Source: Acidobacteriota bacterium (lineage in GTDB: Bacteria; Acidobacteriota; Blastocatellia; Pyrinomonadales; Pyrinomonadaceae). From it: 64,000 bases of DNA. Each line of letters starts with the position of its first letter. The first letter of the stretch is position 1. Under the pieces are notes generated by a model. That model was not told the origin of the DNA, did not search any database, and was given only the letters and a program-made list of their open reading frames with translations. The stretch lies in the NCBI GenBank assembly GCA_016703965.1, contig JADJBB010000025.1, positions 682,001 to 746,000 of the forward strand, read 5' to 3'. Shown here one piece after another: positions 53,009 to 61,286 of the stretch. Position numbers and translations under genes: made by a program.

Positions 53009-54280
53009 ATGCTAAGAAATTTTACACGTCCGCGACGAGTGGTAATTACAGGAATGGGCTGTGTCACGCCCATTGGCATTGGCCGCGAGGCGTTTTGGCA
53101 TTCGCTGCAGACCGGTGTCAGCGGTGTACGGACGATCGAGAGTTTCGATGTTACGGAATCGGCGGTGAAAATCGCTGGCGAGGTTCGGGATTTTGATTGG
53201 GAAGCAGCGATCGGGCCAAAGGACCGAAAACACGTCCCTCGAACCGTCCCGCTCGCCCTGGCGGCTGCTCGCGAAGCGATGGCTGATGCCGGTATTGATA
53301 CGACCGAAATGCCGATAGAAAAACGCCGTACTATCGGCGTCGAGATCGGCACCGGCGGCGGCGGTCTCGCATTTGCCGAGAAACACTACGAATACTGGTA
53401 CATCGGCCCAAAAACACACGCCAGCGTTTACATTATTCCTGCCTCGACGCACGGCGGCCTTTCGTCAGAGATCTCCATGGCATTTGGGCTTCGCGGGCTT
53501 TCGCATGTGGTTTCAACGGGCTGTACGAGCTCAACCGACGCCATATTTTACGCGGCCCAGCACATTGCTCTTGGCCGTCAGGATGTGATGATCGCCGGAG
53601 GCGTTGACGCCCCACTCGCACCAGGCATTTTGGCTGGATTCAATCTGATGACCGTTTTGACAAAAGACTGGAACGACGAGCCCCACCGGGCATCGCGGCC
53701 GTTTGCGAAAGGACGTTCGGGGATTGTTGTTTCCGAAGGATCGTACCTTTTTGTACTTGAATCGCTCGATTCCGCTCTGGAACGCGGAGCCAAGATATAT
53801 GCTGAGGTTTCGGGCTACGGAGCAACCTGTGATGCCTATCACCGAGTCCGACTCGACGATTCCGGGATTGAACCGGCCCGAGCCATGTCGATGGCTCTAG
53901 ATGACGCAGGGATCGCCGCGGAGCAAGTCGATTATGTAAATCTGCACGGCACGTCAACCGTTCTAAACGACAAGATCGAAACGACCGCAGTCAAACTATC
54001 GCTCGGCGATCACGCTTATAAAACGCCAATGTCCGCAACAAAATCCCAACTCGGCCACCCGCAAGGTGCAAGCGGAGCGGCCGGGATCGGGGCCGCATTA
54101 TGCGCGATGTCTACCGGGATAATTCCACCGACTATAAATCTGGATGAATCGGATCCGGATTGTGACTTGGATTATGTGCCGAACACTGCAAGAAATGCCG
54201 AAGTAAATTTAGCGCTCTGCAATTGTATTGGTTTTGGGTCGAAGAACAGTGCCCTAGTGCTGCAAAGTTATACCGACTGA
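53009..54280 (+). CDS. Beta-ketoacyl-ACP synthase (FabF/KAS II-like)
   Basis: A condensing enzyme of about 423 residues. RRVVITGMGCVTPIG opens the fold. The active-site Cys is in VVSTGCTSSTDAIFYA, and the two catalytic His residues are in NLHGTSTVLNDKIE and SQLGHPQGASGAAG. GGVDAPLAP and the GFGSKNSALVL end are typical. It lacks an adjacent acpP, fabG or fabD, and is instead followed after one base by a methyltransferase and then a flavoprotein. This points to a dedicated lipid or polyketide product rather than housekeeping fatty-acid synthesis. I used the ATG at 53009; one at 52973 would add 12 residues. Confidence 0.9.
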   Translation: MLRNFTRPRRVVITGMGCVTPIGIGREAFWHSLQTGVSGVRTIESFDVTESAVKIAGEVRDFDWEAAIGPKDRKHVPRTVPLALAAAREAMADAGIDTTEMPIEKRRTIGVEIGTGGGGLAFAEKHYEYWYIGPKTHASVYIIPASTHGGLSSEISMAFGLRGLSHVVSTGCTSSTDAIFYAAQHIALGRQDVMIAGGVDAPLAPGILAGFNLMTVLTKDWNDEPHRASRPFAKGRSGIVVSEGSYLFVLESLDSALERGAKIYAEVSGYGATCDAYHRVRLDDSGIEPARAMSMALDDAGIAAEQVDYVNLHGTSTVLNDKIETTAVKLSLGDHAYKTPMSATKSQLGHPQGASGAAGIGAALCAMSTGIIPPTINLDESDPDCDLDYVPNTARNAEVNLALCNCIGFGSKNSALVLQSYTD

Positions 54281-54281
54281 T

Positions 54282-54959
54282 ATGTTCGGCCGCTTCAAAC
54301 ACCGCAGCTATAAGCTCGAACGACTGGACACAGGTGATTACACGCCTGCGGAATACGCTAAATGGCAGGGTGAGATGCGGTTTGTTCACCGTATTTTTGG
54401 CGAAAACCGGGCGCTTCGCCGGGCCCTTTTTCCGGAGATCGGCAACGTCGGCGATGATCTTTCAATTCTTGATGTCGGAGCTGGTTCAGGAGAACTACTG
54501 GATACGATCCTAAAGTGGAACATCATGCCGAAACCCTTTCTCGTCGGGGCCGAGATCAATGCGGACGCGGCGAGATCGATCGAAAATCGAGCTATTTCAG
54601 CCGTTCGATGTGATGCTTTGCTGCTTCCCTTTGCGGATAATTCATTCGATTTTGTGGTTTGTTCCCTATTTTTACATCATTTGACGGATGAAAAGGCAGT
54701 TGTGCTATTGGCGGAAATGAAGCGTGTCGCTCGGAATCGAATATTTGCGATCGATCTTCACCGCAGCCCGGTTGCCTATTACTTTTATAAAGTTGTCGGG
54801 AGTATTTTCCTACAGCGTTTTACGGTCGAGGATGGCTCTCTCTCGATACTGCGTGCGTTCAAACCCAACGAATTAGAGAATCTCGCAAGGGCAGCGGGGC
54901 TTAAGGAAATATCAGTTTCGCGGTCAGCGGCGTATCGTTTAGTGCTCTCGGGAAAATAG
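54282..54959 (+). CDS. Class I SAM-dependent methyltransferase
   Basis: A 225-residue methyltransferase. The SAM-binding motif I is LSILDVGAGSGELLD (about residues 60-74). The acidic residue at the end of strand 2 is in VGAEINADA, and motif II-III lies in NSFDFVVCSLFLHHLTDEKAVVLLAEMKRV. The C-terminal part after AIDLHRSPVAYYFYKVVGS resembles small-molecule (UbiE/phenol-type) methyltransferases that sit in type III PKS-like clusters. It begins one base after the ketosynthase stop, and the flavoprotein begins five bases after its own stop, so the three genes are one operon. Substrate unknown. Confidence 0.88.
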   Translation: MFGRFKHRSYKLERLDTGDYTPAEYAKWQGEMRFVHRIFGENRALRRALFPEIGNVGDDLSILDVGAGSGELLDTILKWNIMPKPFLVGAEINADAARSIENRAISAVRCDALLLPFADNSFDFVVCSLFLHHLTDEKAVVLLAEMKRVARNRIFAIDLHRSPVAYYFYKVVGSIFLQRFTVEDGSLSILRAFKPNELENLARAAGLKEISVSRSAAYRLVLSGK

Positions 54960-54964
54960 AATTT

Positions 54965-56143
54965 ATGAGCGGGGATAAAAAGATCTACGACGCAGCAATC
55001 GTTGGAGCCGGGCCTGCAGGTTCATCGCTTGCGATACGACTGGCGATGGCTGGGATGTCGGTTTTGCTGGTCGAGCAAAAGAGGTTTCCACGCGAAAAGC
55101 TCTGCGGCGAGTTCATCTCGCCCGAATGCCTGATCCACTTTGCTGAGCTTGGCGTGATGCCGGATATTGCAGCCGCCGGAGGTTCCGATCTGGCTGAAAC
55201 ATTATTTTTTGCCCGTAATGGTAAGGGCGTTTCCGTCAAAAGCGAATGGTTCGGTTCTACCGATTCGATGGCTCTCGGATTGAGCCGGGCCGAAATGGAC
55301 GAACGCCTGATCGAACACGCCCGGGCATCTGGCGTCGAGGTGCTTGAAGAGACTAACGTTATTGGGCTGCTTCTCGCAAACCGCAGGGTATCTGGCATAC
55401 GGATCCGAGGCCGAGATGCGGACGAGGCTGAGATTTATGCGGCTCTGACCGTGGATGCGACGGGCCGGTCGCGTTCGCTGGTTCGACGGCTCGATAGAAG
55501 TATCCAGGAAAAGCGGGCAGCAAAATTTGTCGCGTTCAAAACACATCTCAGCCACGCGAACTTAAAGCCAGGTGCATGCGAGATCTACGCGTATCGGGGA
55601 GGCTACGGCGGCTGCAACCGGGTTGAAAATGATCTCTACAATCTCTGCTTCATTGCCTCTGCCGAGGATACAAAACGGATGGATAGTGATCCGGAACGCG
55701 TCATGCGCGAAATTGTGTTCACAAACGAACGTGCGGCAGAAGCAATGTCAGCCGTACAGGTTGTAAAACCATGGCTTGCAGTGCCGATCGAGCGTTTTGG
55801 CCGCGGTGAATTGGTCCCCGCGAACGGACTGCTTACGGTCGGCGATTCGGCGGCCTTTATTGATCCATTTACGGGAAGCGGGATGCTGCTGGCTCTGGAG
55901 AGCTCTAAGATCGCATCAAACGCGATAATTAAGTATCGAGATGACTTTGCTCAAATAGCTGCTGATTACCGTAAACACTACGCTTTAGCGTTCGGCCGAA
56001 GGCTTCGCATCTGTTCGATCCTTCGTTACGCGGCATTCGTTCCGTTCCTGGCTGAGGCAACGATCTCAATACTAGGAACGAGTTTGCGCCTCCGACGTAG
56101 TGTCGCGCGAGCTACTCGATTTAGTGCAGAGCCGGGTGTTTGA
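54965..56143 (+). CDS. FAD-dependent oxidoreductase, geranylgeranyl-reductase-like
   Basis: A 392-residue flavoprotein. FAD-binding AAIVGAGPAGSSLAIRLAMAGMSVLLVEQ (about residues 11-39) is followed by the KRFPREKLCGEFISPECL motif typical of the geranylgeranyl reductase/halogenase-like group. LSRAEMDERLIEHARASGVEV and the second FAD motif LTVGDSAAFIDPFTGSGMLLALES complete it. In related clusters such proteins reduce or oxidise polyketide or isoprenoid double bonds. It closes the ketosynthase-methyltransferase-oxidoreductase operon. Its end overlaps the convergent YitT-like gene by 23 bases. Confidence 0.88.
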   Translation: MSGDKKIYDAAIVGAGPAGSSLAIRLAMAGMSVLLVEQKRFPREKLCGEFISPECLIHFAELGVMPDIAAAGGSDLAETLFFARNGKGVSVKSEWFGSTDSMALGLSRAEMDERLIEHARASGVEVLEETNVIGLLLANRRVSGIRIRGRDADEAEIYAALTVDATGRSRSLVRRLDRSIQEKRAAKFVAFKTHLSHANLKPGACEIYAYRGGYGGCNRVENDLYNLCFIASAEDTKRMDSDPERVMREIVFTNERAAEAMSAVQVVKPWLAVPIERFGRGELVPANGLLTVGDSAAFIDPFTGSGMLLALESSKIASNAIIKYRDDFAQIAADYRKHYALAFGRRLRICSILRYAAFVPFLAEATISILGTSLRLRRSVARATRFSAEPGV

Positions 56144-56999
56144 GCAGCCCGCCCTGTACGTCTGATAGAGTGTGCGTCGTTATAAAAGCCTGGTCATCGA
56201 TATCGATCGCGACCGATTTAACTTTGCCGATCTCAAGCCTTGTGATCACGCAGTAGAGGATCTGACGTTCATCTTCGATCACGCCGGTGCTGCCCATTCC
56301 GCCCTGGCCTCGAATAACTGTTACGCCGCGTTTCAGCTGGCTCATGATCGCCTGCTTAATTTCTTCGCTTTTCGGGGAAATAATGGTTATCGCCGTATAC
56401 TCCTCGACCCCATGGAGCAGGAATTCAATAGTTTTCGAGGCAGCGACATACGTCAGGATCGAATACATAGCAGACTCTACCCCAAGAAAAAACGCCGCAG
56501 CGAGAAAAATAAAAACATTTAGGATCAGAATAACGTCACCAACCCGTAGCAGATGGCTCTTGCGGCTCACAAGCAGGGCGGCGATCTCGGTTCCGTCCAG
56601 AACACTTCCGCCGCGGATCGCGAGCCCAATGCCGGCTCCAATGAATAAACCCCCAAAAACAGCCGTCAGGAGTTTATCGGGGGTAACGTCTGGGAATTCA
56701 ACAAAAAACAAGCAAAGCGAAAGCCCTGCGATTGCCAATGCACTCTTAGCGGCAAACAATTTGCCGATCTGCCTGTATCCGATCGCTATAAAAGGCAGGT
56801 TGATCAAAAGGAGTAATACAGCCAGTGGAAAATCCAAAACCTCAGAAAAAAGCATTGAGATGCCGGTCACGCCGCCGTCGATGAACCGGCTTGAGAGCAA
56901 AAATCCTTTCAACCCGAACGCCGCAGAAAATATTCCTAACACGATCAGAAGAGCGTTCTTAGCTTCGACCGCGACAGTTCTCATTGTATTTTCCGCCAT
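56121..56999 (-). CDS. YitT family membrane protein with DUF2179 domain
   Basis: A 292-residue protein. Five to six membrane segments cover the first ~190 residues, with the family's FIDGGVTGISMLFSEV and GGSVLDGTEIAALLV motifs. They are followed by a soluble C-terminal DUF2179 domain (EYTAITIISPKSEEIKQAIMSQLKRGVTVI, GGMGSTGVIEDERQILYCVITRLE). The family is widespread and its transport role is unproven. Being close to pgk (24 bases) and on the same strand, it may be read through from the glycolytic transcript. Confidence 0.9.
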   Translation of the reverse strand: MAENTMRTVAVEAKNALLIVLGIFSAAFGLKGFLLSSRFIDGGVTGISMLFSEVLDFPLAVLLLLINLPFIAIGYRQIGKLFAAKSALAIAGLSLCLFFVEFPDVTPDKLLTAVFGGLFIGAGIGLAIRGGSVLDGTEIAALLVSRKSHLLRVGDVILILNVFIFLAAAFFLGVESAMYSILTYVAASKTIEFLLHGVEEYTAITIISPKSEEIKQAIMSQLKRGVTVIRGQGGMGSTGVIEDERQILYCVITRLEIGKVKSVAIDIDDQAFITTHTLSDVQGGLLKHPALH

Positions 57000-57023
57000 A
57001 AATAGAGTCTCACACTGCCGTTT

Positions 57024-58253
57024 CTATTTGTCGTCCAATGCTGCAACGCCCGGCAATTCATCACCTGCAAGAAATTCAAGCGTTGCCCCGCCGCCAGTCG
57101 AAATATGGCTGATCTTATCTTCGAGCCCTGCCTGATTTACGGCCGAGACCGAATCTCCGCCCCCTACGATCGAGGTCGCACCGGCGTCAGTTGCTTTCGC
57201 GACGGCCTCGGCGATGGCGACCGTTCCCTGATCAAATGGTTTTTCTTCGAACATTCCCATCGGGCCGTTCCAAACTATGGTTTTGGCTCCTTCGAGTGCT
57301 TTTTCGAAGATCGCGATAGTTTCGGTGCCAATATCAAGCCCGACTAAACCGGTGTTTGTAAACGCGATCGGTATCGTCTTGGCCGAATTGAGCGGATCGT
57401 AAGAATCTACGACTTGATGATCGGTCGGCAGGATCAGTTCAACACCGGCCTCTTTAGCCATGTGCTCGATTTCCAGAGCCTTTGGCATCATGTCGTCTTC
57501 GACCAGCGACTTCCCTATTGTAAAGCCCTGGGCTTTGAAGAATGTGTATGCCATCGCACCGCCGATCAACAATTTATCGACCTTTCGCTTGATCAGAGAT
57601 TCAATGACCGGGATCTTGTCCGAGACCTTTGCACCGCCGAGGATCGCAACGAACGGGCGTTCCGGGTCGTGCAGAGCCTTGCCGAGGGAGTTCAATTCCT
57701 TTTCCATCAGTAAGCCCGCGACACAATTATCGACAAAGTGCGTAATGCCTTCGGTCGACGCGTGAGCACGATGAGCTGTACCGAACGCATCATTTACGTA
57801 AACGTCGGCGTTCGCTGCAAGCTGCTCGGCAAAAGCAGGATCATTCTTTTCTTCCTCGCCGTGGAGCCGAAGATTCTCTAACAAAAGCACGTCACCGTCT
57901 TTCATCGCCGCGACCTTTTCGTTGACCGCATCGCCGACGCAATCGTCAGCAAAAGCGACATTCAGGCCGTCGAGTTTCGATAGATAATCGAATACAGGTT
58001 TTAACGAATATTTCGCGGCGTCGTACGGCATCCCTTTTTCTTCTGCCTTTTTCTTGTCCTTGAGCGGACGCCCGAGGTGGGATGCCAGGATCACCTTTGC
58101 TCCCTTTTCAACGGCGTAGCGAATGGTCGGCAAGGCTCCTAGTATTCTGGTATCGTCGCCGATCACGCCGTTCTTGATAGGGACGTTAAAATCTACTCGT
58201 ATGAAAACACGTTTTCCGGCTATATCGATGTCTTTAATTGTCTTTTTGTTCAT
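57024..58253 (-). CDS. pgk: Phosphoglycerate kinase
   Basis: ATP-forming step of lower glycolysis. The 409-residue protein begins MNKKTIKDIDIAGKRVFIRVDFNVPI, with substrate motif RVDFNVP and HLGRP. NDAFGTAHRAHASTEG, ILGGAKVSDKI and NGPMGMFE follow, and the C-terminal nucleotide site is SIVGGGDSVSAV. I used the ATG at 58253. The upstream region holds an array of GATTGGT-like motifs and a CRP-type palindrome about 150 bases from the start, so regulated transcription from there is plausible. gap lies two genes upstream on the same strand. Confidence 0.97.
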   Translation of the reverse strand: MNKKTIKDIDIAGKRVFIRVDFNVPIKNGVIGDDTRILGALPTIRYAVEKGAKVILASHLGRPLKDKKKAEEKGMPYDAAKYSLKPVFDYLSKLDGLNVAFADDCVGDAVNEKVAAMKDGDVLLLENLRLHGEEEKNDPAFAEQLAANADVYVNDAFGTAHRAHASTEGITHFVDNCVAGLLMEKELNSLGKALHDPERPFVAILGGAKVSDKIPVIESLIKRKVDKLLIGGAMAYTFFKAQGFTIGKSLVEDDMMPKALEIEHMAKEAGVELILPTDHQVVDSYDPLNSAKTIPIAFTNTGLVGLDIGTETIAIFEKALEGAKTIVWNGPMGMFEEKPFDQGTVAIAEAVAKATDAGATSIVGGGDSVSAVNQAGLEDKISHISTGGGATLEFLAGDELPGVAALDDK

Positions 58254-58636
58254 GGTTTTGCAGCGTCTTGAGTTACAACTAGGATAGATCAAAATCGCGA
58301 TCGAGGCTAAGGGTAGGAATCGGAAAAGTTTCGATCTAGGGGGTAGTTTTTACTTTTTCGGGGGAGAAATTATTTGTAAAACAAAATGGCGACAAAAAAT
58401 TGTGAAGCGTTTCACACTTTTGAGAAAACGTAGTGTTTTCGGCACTATTTTGCGAAAAAGTCGCGATTGGTCGAACGCTTTAGCTGGTTTGACGGCCATA
58501 AGTACCTCGATAGGTAGAGTAAAATCGTAGATAGGTCAAACGTTTTTCCTTCAAAATTACTCTACCAATCGTTTTTCAGACAACAATGCCCGGAAGCGGG
58601 AATTTCCGGGCATTGATGTTCCATTCTATCGGTGTT
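58254..58636 (-). promoter_or_regulatory. pgk upstream region: CRP-like palindrome and GATTGGT/GATAGGT motif array
   Basis: No gene. TGTGA-AGCGTT-TCACA lies at 58401-58416. Twelve-base motifs of two forms follow: GATTGGTCGAAC (58465), GATAGGTAGAGT (58509), GATAGGTCAAAC (58530) and, inverted, ACTCTACCAATC (58559-58570). They match motifs in the argB-tRNA gap. They could be binding sites controlling pgk or parts of a dispersed element. Confidence 0.5.
58584..58615 (-). terminator. Terminator after the small lipoprotein gene
   Basis: 11-bp stem CAATGCCCGGA (58584-58594) / TCCGGGCATTG (58605-58615), 21 bases beyond the stop at 58637. Confidence 0.75.
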
Positions 58637-59023
58637 CTATTTCAAGCCAACCTGTGATTTCGACATGACCTTGTCATTCCTGAATGACAGGATGATCGAC
58701 TGAAATTTCTCGCCCTCCCATTTGTTGACAGAGAATCTCACCCCGCCGCCAACCGAACTGCTGATCTCGGTGCCTTTTCCGCCGAGTGTATTCTCGACCT
58801 CGGAACGCGGCATTCCAACCTTTATCCGGTTGTACTTTTCCATCGAAAGATTATAGTCGCCTTTCGTGGAGGTTGTTGACGGTGGCGTCGAACTCGTCGC
58901 CGGCGTGGGGCGCGGAGTGGACGAGTTTTCCTTGTTGGCGAATTCCTTTAGCTTACTTGGACACGAACAGCCGAGAACCACCAGCAGCAATGCGATCAAA
59001 CCGATATTTAGGCCATTTTTCAT
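58637..59023 (-). CDS. Small lipoprotein with SmpA/BamE-like domain
   Basis: A 128-residue predicted lipoprotein. The signal peptide ends in lipobox LGCSC (Cys19 or Cys21), and a Ser/Thr/Pro linker runs to about residue 55. The C-terminal domain begins SMEKYNRIKVGMPRSEVENTLGGKG. The Y-x-x-I-x-x-G-M-x-x-x-x-V-x-x-x-L-G pattern is that of the BamE/SmpA and DUF3862 fold used in periplasmic binding domains. Function unknown. It lies 6 bases after the crystallin-like gene and is followed by a terminator. Confidence 0.82.
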   Translation of the reverse strand: MKNGLNIGLIALLLVVLGCSCPSKLKEFANKENSSTPRPTPATSSTPPSTTSTKGDYNLSMEKYNRIKVGMPRSEVENTLGGKGTEISSSVGGGVRFSVNKWEGEKFQSIILSFRNDKVMSKSQVGLK

Positions 59024-59029
59024 CTTTAA

Positions 59030-60006
59030 TTAGAATGTCGTTCGCCAAACGCGGATGTAGGACATCTTGTCGTTGTAACGAAGATCTCTCGAGCCGGAAC
59101 CATACTCTTCGCAATTGCCGGATCCGCGGCCGTTGCCTTCGCCGTCGCAGATCCTCACGCGATATCCACGCGGAACAAGGATCGAGGTCGCGTCGTCATT
59201 TTTGATATTGCCGAGCTGTCGCTGGTCGTTACGAAAAGTTCCGACGCCGAAGGATTGCTGGTCGCCGCGTTGGTTTTTTTCCGAGTAGACAATAACCAGC
59301 TCGTTGTTATTACCGCCGCCGTTACCACCGCCCCACCGCCGCCCCAGCCGCCGGTGCGTTGGACTTCGATATACGAGGCTTCATCATTCAGCCTAAGGTT
59401 GAATCGTCCTTCGCCCAACTCTTCGCAGCGGCCTGAACCGCGGCCGGTACCTTCGCCTTCGCAGAAACGGACCTTATACCCGCGTTCGACGATCACCGAA
59501 GATGCTTCATCATTCCGGATCGATCCAAGCTGTCCGGCATTGTTCAGATAACGTCCAGGGCCAAAGACCTGCGAAGCCCCGCGAAAGTCACGATCATCAT
59601 AGACTGTTACGCCGCCGCTGCCCTGATTGCCGCCGCCCCAGCTACCGCCACCGCCGCCCCAGCCGCCGGTAACCTGGATGTAAGATGCGGTATTCGAATA
59701 GAGAAGGTTGTGATAACCCTGGCCATATTGTTCACACCGTCCCGCTCCGTTTTGCCCCTCGGCCTCGCAAAGCCGTACGGTATAGCCCTGAGCGACGTAA
59801 ACCGATGATGCACGGTCATTTCCAAGTGATCCGAGCTGACGGCGATCGTTTCGATATTCACCGACGTTGAAGCCTTGGCTGGTGCCGCGACCGTTCGTTA
59901 GATCGTAAACAATAACAGGCTCATTGCCCCACTGGGCATTGATCACGCTTGCCGAAAACACGAGGCAGCAAGCGAGTAATCCTGACGAAATAATGTTTCT
60001 TATCAT
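59030..60006 (-). CDS. Exported beta-gamma-crystallin-like protein with three repeats, one-base frameshift
   Basis: Repaired length about 325 residues. Signal peptide (MIRNIISSGLLACCLVFSASVINAQ) from the ATG at 60006. Three ~80-90-residue modules share VY(D/S)...RG-SQ-F--G-(Y/F)-N--(R/G)QLG--(R/K)ND-A(S/T)S(V/I)-V--GY-VR-C-(G/A)EG-N/TG-G-G-CE, a beta-gamma-crystallin-type pattern, joined by Gly/Trp-rich linkers. Near 59333, inside the second Gly-rich linker, one base is lost. The third module is only readable in the next frame, ending DKMSYIRVWRTTF at 59030. Such domains often bind calcium and occur in secreted or envelope proteins. Confidence 0.75.
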
Positions 60007-60079
60007 GCTCTTTACATAGCCTCCATTTGCAAAACCCTCCGGGTTTCCCCGGACTTGATATCGCGGCCGCCGGACGAGC

Positions 60080-61087
60080 TTACAATCCTTTTGCGGCAAC
60101 GTACTTGACCAGGTCACGCACACGACATGAGTAACCCCATTCATTGTCATACCACGACAATATCTTGACGCATGTTCCGTCGATCACTTTTGTATTTTCC
60201 GCGTCGACGATGGACGAATTCGAATTTCCCTTAAAGTCGATCGATACTAGCGGTACTTCGCTGAAGGCTAGAATTCCTTTAAGCGGCCCGTCCGCCGCTG
60301 CCTTGAGCGTCGCGTTCACTTCTTCTGTCGTTGTCGCCTTCTCAAGATTCATCACCACATCGACCAGCGAAACGTTCGGCGTAGGAACGCGGACAGAGAT
60401 TCCATCAAATTTGCCTTTCAGCTCCGGGATCACGAGAGCAACGGCTTTTGCAGCTCCGGTCGACGTCGGGATCATTGATAACGCAGCAGCACGGGCACGG
60501 CGCAGATCCTTATGCGGCAGATCGAGTAGCTGCTGATCATTTGTATAGCTGTGGATCGTATTCATCAGGGCATTCTTGATGCCGTACGTGTCGTGCATTA
60601 CCTTCGCGACCGGTGCGAGGCAGTTCGTGGTGCAGGATGCGTTCGAAATAATGTGGTGATTTGCGGGATCATACATGGCCTCGTTCACGCCGAGCACGAT
60701 CGTCACGTCCTCTCCCTTTGCCGGTGCTGAGATAATGACCTTCTTAACGCTTCCACGAAGGTGCTTGCCTGCGTCGGCCGCGTTTGTAAATCGGCCGGTC
60801 GATTCGATGATGATCTCTGCTCCGACCTCTTCCCAGGGGATCAGTGCCGGATCTTTCTCTGAGAATACCTTGAACGTATCGCCGTCGACCGTGATCGAGT
60901 CGCCCGATGCAGTTATCTCGTTGTCGAGATTTCCCATTACTGAGTCGTATTTCAGCAGATGGGCCAGTGTTTTAGTATCGGTGAGGTCATTGACCGCAAC
61001 GAGATCGATATCCTTGTCGCCGAGCCACGTTCTGATCACGGCTCTCCCAATCCGGCCAAAGCCGTTTATACCTACTTTAATAGCCAT
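60080..61087 (-). CDS. gap: Glyceraldehyde-3-phosphate dehydrogenase, type I
   Basis: NAD-dependent oxidation and phosphorylation of glyceraldehyde 3-phosphate. The 335-residue protein has the N-terminal NAD motif VGINGFGRIGRAVIR, the catalytic Cys in SNASCTTNCLAPVAK, the catalytic His in NTIHSYTNDQ, and the C-terminal SWYDNEWGYSCRV. The ribosome binding site GGAGGAA lies upstream of the ATG. It is divergent from the TolC gene and is followed on the same strand by the crystallin-like gene, lipoprotein and pgk. Confidence 0.97.
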   Translation of the reverse strand: MAIKVGINGFGRIGRAVIRTWLGDKDIDLVAVNDLTDTKTLAHLLKYDSVMGNLDNEITASGDSITVDGDTFKVFSEKDPALIPWEEVGAEIIIESTGRFTNAADAGKHLRGSVKKVIISAPAKGEDVTIVLGVNEAMYDPANHHIISNASCTTNCLAPVAKVMHDTYGIKNALMNTIHSYTNDQQLLDLPHKDLRRARAAALSMIPTSTGAAKAVALVIPELKGKFDGISVRVPTPNVSLVDVVMNLEKATTTEEVNATLKAAADGPLKGILAFSEVPLVSIDFKGNSNSSIVDAENTKVIDGTCVKILSWYDNEWGYSCRVRDLVKYVAAKGL

Positions 61088-61286
61088 TATGAAATATGTT
61101 TCCTCCGAAGAATTGTTAAGATAATGAAAGGCTAGAATATCTTAAAAAATAATCGATTACAACGAACAGCCCCTTGAATCGGAATCAAGAGATTCTTGAA
61201 ACAAACAGATTTTGAAAGACGTAGTAAGGTTTTGAGTTTTTCGCAATAATTAATAAAATCAGGTTTTTACGTCGGAGCCCTTCATA

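Noticed and set aside
56287..57135. A 282-codon plus-strand open frame opposite the YitT-like gene and pgk
   Set aside because: It is antisense to two conserved genes and made of Ser/Arg/Ile-rich non-homologous sequence.
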